This document shows positions 5,020 through 7,776 of a DNA stretch of 7,776 nucleotides, one piece after another. Below the pieces are notes generated by a model. That model was not told the origin of the DNA. It ran no database searches and saw only the letters and a list, made by a program, of their open reading frames with translations. The DNA is from Candidatus Gastranaerophilales bacterium. Its GTDB lineage: Bacteria; Cyanobacteriota; Vampirovibrionia; Gastranaerophilales; Gastranaerophilaceae. The stretch covers positions 1-7,776 of the forward strand of contig CANQAW010000077.1 in the NCBI GenBank assembly GCA_947589525.1. Reading direction: 5' to 3'. A program made the position numbers and the translations under genes. Each line of letters opens with the position of its first letter. The stretch's first letter is position 1.

Positions 5020-5790
5020 TTATTTAAATTTAAATTCTTTTGATTGCGCTTCCAGCCAGCTTTTATAAGCTTCTACGGTTTTATATTTATCTGATTGCTC
5101 TTGAAATTCCATCTGTTTTGATTTTTCTTTAATAGCATTCATTTGAGAATTGTATGCTTTTTTTGCAATATTCTCGGTGCGCAGAGCTTCTTTATTATTG
5201 CCGATTTTTTTGTATAGTGCAGACCTCAAAAAATTTTCCACGCCTTTGTTGTTATCGGAAAAAGTGGTTAAAGCTTTGTTATATTCGTTATTTAAAATAT
5301 ATATGTTTCTCAAAGGTAAAGTTGCGCTTGATTTGAGCACTTTGCAAATATCTGTTGTTTTTTGGTAGTCGCCCTTAACGGAATACCAGTATGCAAGCAT
5401 AAAAGCTTCCGATTGATATTTGTCATATCTGCCGTTTAGCGCTTTTTCCATATATGCTATTGCCTTGTTTCCGTCTTTAATACCTTGATTAAAAATGTCA
5501 TTTGCATATATTTCCGCAATATACTTACGGCACAGGCGCTTTTCATAAGGATTAACGGAAAGTTTTACCGCTTTTTTTAACAAATCGGGCTGTTGGAGCA
5601 TAAAACCCAGATATGTATATCTTGAAGGTATAAATAAATATAATCCGCAAATAAAAATAAATAACAAAACATATATAAATACGGCAAGCGGCTTCTTTTT
5701 TATAAATTGCATCGTTAATATCACCACAAAACCGACAAGCGATATAAAAACAACTATATTTGTTAATAAAGAATACAAAAGATTATCCAT
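5020..5790 (-). CDS. Two-TM protein with TPR-like soluble region
   Basis: A 256-aa membrane protein of unknown function. Residues 8-30 and 35-54 are hydrophobic helices separated by KKK (31-33), so the short connecting loop is probably cytoplasmic and both ends would then lie outside, by the positive-inside rule. Residues 60-205 are helical with TPR-like repeats: paired helices with alternating small and aromatic residues, for example around 108-118 (NKAIAYMEKAL), 129-150 and 188-204. The tail (205-256) is charged and coil-prone. I chose ATG 5790 rather than the ATG 15 nt upstream: GAGG lies 5 nt before it, and the predicted transcription start from the extended -10 falls between the two. It is a separate unit from the M16-like gene on its right. 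It could be a scaffold in envelope assembly, but nothing shows a partner. Confidence 0.75.
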   Translation of the reverse strand: MDNLLYSLLTNIVVFISLVGFVVILTMQFIKKKPLAVFIYVLLFIFICGLYLFIPSRYTYLGFMLQQPDLLKKAVKLSVNPYEKRLCRKYIAEIYANDIFNQGIKDGNKAIAYMEKALNGRYDKYQSEAFMLAYWYSVKGDYQKTTDICKVLKSSATLPLRNIYILNNEYNKALTTFSDNNKGVENFLRSALYKKIGNNKEALRTENIAKKAYNSQMNAIKEKSKQMEFQEQSDKYKTVEAYKSWLEAQSKEFKFK

Positions 5791-5807
5791 TTTTACCTCA
5801 TGCATTC

Positions 5808-5816
5808 ATTATATCA
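5808..5816 (-). promoter_or_regulatory. Extended -10 promoter of the TPR-like gene
   Basis: On the minus strand TGATATAAT matches the extended -10 (TGnTATAAT) perfectly. No good -35 is seen 16-18 bp upstream, which is usual for extended -10 promoters. A start about 7 nt downstream (near 5801) would give a leader of about 10 nt containing the GAGG site, supporting the ATG at 5790. Confidence 0.5.
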
Positions 5817-5883
5817 TAAAAACAGAGCTTAAATATAAACCGTATCATTACGCTATAAAGAGATAGTTGATTAAATAATTAAA

Positions 5884-7200
5884 TTACTCGCAAATTTGAG
5901 TTATACAAGGTGAAGAAAAACATATTTGCGCACTTTGCTGCAGTTCCTGCGGTGTAATAGAATTTAAAACAACAGCAAAGTCGTTATTTTTGCCGGATTT
6001 ATCAAAATAACCGCAAAGCAATGGGTTTGTCCTCTTGATAGAGTTATTTAAGTCTTCTTTTCTTGATTTTAATATACTTTGTTTTACTTCTTCAAAAAAC
6101 TTGCCGTCAAGGGGTTTTTCAGTAATTGTTTTAATTGCGGAATTTATCATATCTTCCTTAATATCAGCATTTTTATTTGCAGAGGCATGAATTACAAAAT
6201 GTTTGTTTAAATAATCGGTATAATGATAGCATAATAATCCGTCAATATTTTGAGAATAATTTTTACGGATAATTTTATCAATAGCAGTACCGATAAGCTC
6301 AGAAATTGCCGCGTCTTTTAGAGTGTTTTCATTTTGAAAATTATATGTTTTTGAAACTGATTTACCAAAATCATCAGAAGATTTTAAATAAAAAACTTCA
6401 TTTTTTGCAATCGGCAAAGGGTTTTTTGATAAAATTTTATTATCATAGGGTTTTTGGTTCGGTATTTGTTTTTCTATAATATCATTGATTTCTTTTAGGG
6501 TTGTTTCATCCGTGCCCTTGGGACAAGATATCGCACATAAAGTCATAGAGTTTGATAACAAATTATCATGGAATTTTTTAATATCATCGCTTGATACGTT
6601 TTTGATATCTTCTTTTGAACATTTTTCAACACCGTATAAACAATTGAATGCTTCATCATTTTGCAAAGAATCAAGATTATTTAAAACAAATTCTTTTTCA
6701 AAACGTAACGCTTTTTCATCAATATTAAGATTGCAAAAATCTTGTATAAATTTTTCAAAAACTTTTGGAAAGTCTTTTTTATCCCAATTTATGCTAATTT
6801 CCATCATTTTTGCGTTTGCACTATAGAAAGTTGCAAAATTATCATTCTCATCCGTGCAGTTATCTAAATTACTCAGCATTCTTTCATGTAATAATTTAAC
6901 CGCAGGGTTAACGTTTTGTTGTTCGGTTGGTTTTATATACATTCTTAGTGCAAATTTATCCTCGGGAGAATTTTTATCCGTGTTTAATATAACATTATTT
7001 TTTAGAGCTGTAGTTTGCACATTTTCAAAAATATCCGTATTTGTTTTATGCATTTCTATCCAATATTGAATTCCTTGAGGATAAAATATTTTATCACAGG
7101 TATTGTCGGGGTTTGGTTTTTGAGGTAATTTTTGATGCGCAAAATTATCTTTATTTATTCCGCTTTTAAAAGAATTTAATGTAATTTTATCTATTTTCAT
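5884..7200 (-). CDS. M16 (insulinase-like) family protein, probably catalytically dead
   Basis: A 438-aa protein with the two-domain M16 layout. The N-terminal domain (about 60-230) shows the family's pattern: NNVILN strand, conserved helix around 98-110, FAT/SANAK strands, 'FEKEFVLNNLDSLQNDEAFNCLYG' region (abridged at about 167-190), KEDIKNVSSDDIKKFHDNL (about 196-214), and the strand TLCAISC. The second domain (about 265-430) ends in SITPQELQQSAQICFSS, typical of the M16 C-terminal half. The inverted zinc motif HxxEH reads LLHER (103-107) when aligned on the following ML: both histidines are lost. The downstream ligand glutamate appears replaced by Asn (174-175). I therefore infer a non-catalytic homologue, perhaps a partner of an active M16 subunit elsewhere. 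There is no clear signal peptide. The Shine-Dalgarno site is weak (AAGAGA upstream of ATG 7200). Family assignment is from remembered patterns. Confidence 0.72.
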   Translation of the reverse strand: MKIDKITLNSFKSGINKDNFAHQKLPQKPNPDNTCDKIFYPQGIQYWIEMHKTNTDIFENVQTTALKNNVILNTDKNSPEDKFALRMYIKPTEQQNVNPAVKLLHERMLSNLDNCTDENDNFATFYSANAKMMEISINWDKKDFPKVFEKFIQDFCNLNIDEKALRFEKEFVLNNLDSLQNDEAFNCLYGVEKCSKEDIKNVSSDDIKKFHDNLLSNSMTLCAISCPKGTDETTLKEINDIIEKQIPNQKPYDNKILSKNPLPIAKNEVFYLKSSDDFGKSVSKTYNFQNENTLKDAAISELIGTAIDKIIRKNYSQNIDGLLCYHYTDYLNKHFVIHASANKNADIKEDMINSAIKTITEKPLDGKFFEEVKQSILKSRKEDLNNSIKRTNPLLCGYFDKSGKNNDFAVVLNSITPQELQQSAQICFSSPCITQICE

Positions 7201-7406
7201 AATTTTATCTCTTAGCCTTCAGGTATATTTTTTAATTTAAATTTTTGTTTTACGGCTCTCTTTTTAAATTATTTTATCACTTACTAAACTTAGGAAATTT
7301 ATTTTTTGCTAATTTGTTGATGAATATTAAAATTTTGTTACACATAAAAACGAAATAGCGAAAAGTATTTAGCTTGTAAATTGATAAACGAAACCGATTA
7401 TTTTAA
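7201..7406. promoter_or_regulatory. Intergenic region with extended -10 candidate for the M16-like gene
   Basis: This 206-bp AT-rich gap separates the activase stop from the M16-like start. On the minus strand TGATAAAAT (7279-7271) fits an extended -10 with one mismatch; no good -35 precedes it. Transcription would start near 7264, leaving a leader of about 60 nt. Downstream of the activase stop only a poor 5-bp hairpin (near 7350-7375) followed by CGTTTTT is visible, so a terminator there is doubtful. I see no gene. Confidence 0.35.
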
Positions 7407-7776
7407 TTATGCCGACAAAGCGGCGCCTATTGCAGAAAAATATCTCCCTTTTGAACTGTTAATAATCTGTTTTTCAAGCGCGAGGGATGCAAAATCGGCT
7501 ATACCCTTTATCTGCGACAATCCGCCCGATAAAAGAATTTTATCACCCCGAACTTTTGCTAAAAGAGGCAGCGATTTTTTTAATATCTGCCAAATAACGG
7601 CATCAATCAACATTTTAGGCTGTTGAGTCTTGGGAATTATCTCCACTATTTCACTCTGCGCAAATACGGCGCATATAGAAGAAAGATGAATTTCAGGCTC
7701 TTTTGCGCCGGTTAAGTTAATCAAATCAAAATTTTCGCCAAGCATATTAAGTACATTTGAAAGAAAAATTCCGCTC
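7407..7776 (-). CDS. BadF/BadG/BcrA/HgdC-type ATPase (acyl-CoA dehydratase activase), C-terminal part
   Basis: The frame is open to the window edge, so the N-terminal part, including the first phosphate-binding loop, is missing; 122 residues remain. The first visible residues SGIFLSNVL match the helix after the family's CxxGTGxFL motif. SSICAVFAQSEIV carries the cysteine that in HgdC-type activators ligates the [4Fe-4S] cluster bridging the dimer. LLSGGLSQIKGI is the adenosine motif of the ASKHA fold, and YFSAIGAALSA is the typical end. Such proteins use ATP to inject an electron into 2-hydroxyacyl-CoA dehydratases or benzoyl-CoA reductases and are oxygen-sensitive. An internal ATG at 7745 would cut away part of the fold and is not the start. 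No dehydratase subunit lies in the window, so the substrate is unknown. Confidence 0.82.
   Translation of the reverse strand, partial: SGIFLSNVLNMLGENFDLINLTGAKEPEIHLSSICAVFAQSEIVEIIPKTQQPKMLIDAVIWQILKKSLPLLAKVRGDKILLSGGLSQIKGIADFASLALEKQIINSSKGRYFSAIGAALSA

Noticed and set aside
5791..5805. Upstream ATG of the TPR-like gene
   Set aside because: It lies upstream of the predicted transcription start and the GAGG site serves the ATG at 5790.
5884..7200. Calling the 438-aa protein an active zinc peptidase
   Set aside because: The HxxEH histidines and the third ligand are not present at the aligned positions.

Overview
This AT-rich window carries genes on the minus strand only, so it reads from right (7776) to left (1). 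TGA and TAA both act as stops, and most genes have clear purine-rich Shine-Dalgarno sites. The CoA-dehydratase activase fragment points to an anaerobe. The AT-rich coding, the M16-like protein with a short 'NSFKSG'-type N-terminus and the UDP-xylose/glycosyltransferase operon would fit a gut bacterium such as the Gastranaerophilales (Melainabacteria/Vampirovibrionia). That placement is a guess from style, not proof.

Right part (7776-5020): the C-terminal part of a BadF/BcrA/HgdC-type ATPase (activator of 2-hydroxyacyl-CoA dehydratases), then a 438-aa M16-family protein whose zinc ligands appear lost, then a two-TM protein with a TPR-like cytoplasmic or extracytoplasmic region. The last two each have an extended -10 promoter candidate.

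Middle part (5019-3894), the most interesting region: a 180-aa catalytic-domain-only tyrosine recombinase with a full R-K-HxxR-H-Y set. Its leader holds two interleaved inverted repeats. Downstream lies a gene-free 388-bp stretch bounded by a perfect 23-bp inverted repeat (3932-3954 and 4226-4248), with a third copy of the repeat's 16-bp core between them (4084-4099). Each outer repeat has the internal dyad expected of a tyrosine-recombinase core site. A good -35 (TTGACT) sits just inside the left repeat and points away from the glycan operon. I infer an invertible DNA switch of about 0.3 kb next to its own recombinase.

Left part (3893-1): a tightly packed operon immediately downstream of the putative switch. 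It has an unrecognised 127-aa protein, two tandem paralogous GT2 glycosyltransferases (358 and 357 aa), UDP-glucuronate decarboxylase (UDP-xylose synthase, TTG start) and the N-terminal part of UDP-glucose 6-dehydrogenase running off the left edge. The last two enzymes convert UDP-glucose to UDP-glucuronate to UDP-xylose, and the GT2 enzymes could use these or other sugars to build a surface glycan.

Working model: an on/off phase-variable surface polysaccharide, controlled by promoter inversion. This rests on sequence architecture alone; read-level evidence of both orientations would be decisive.
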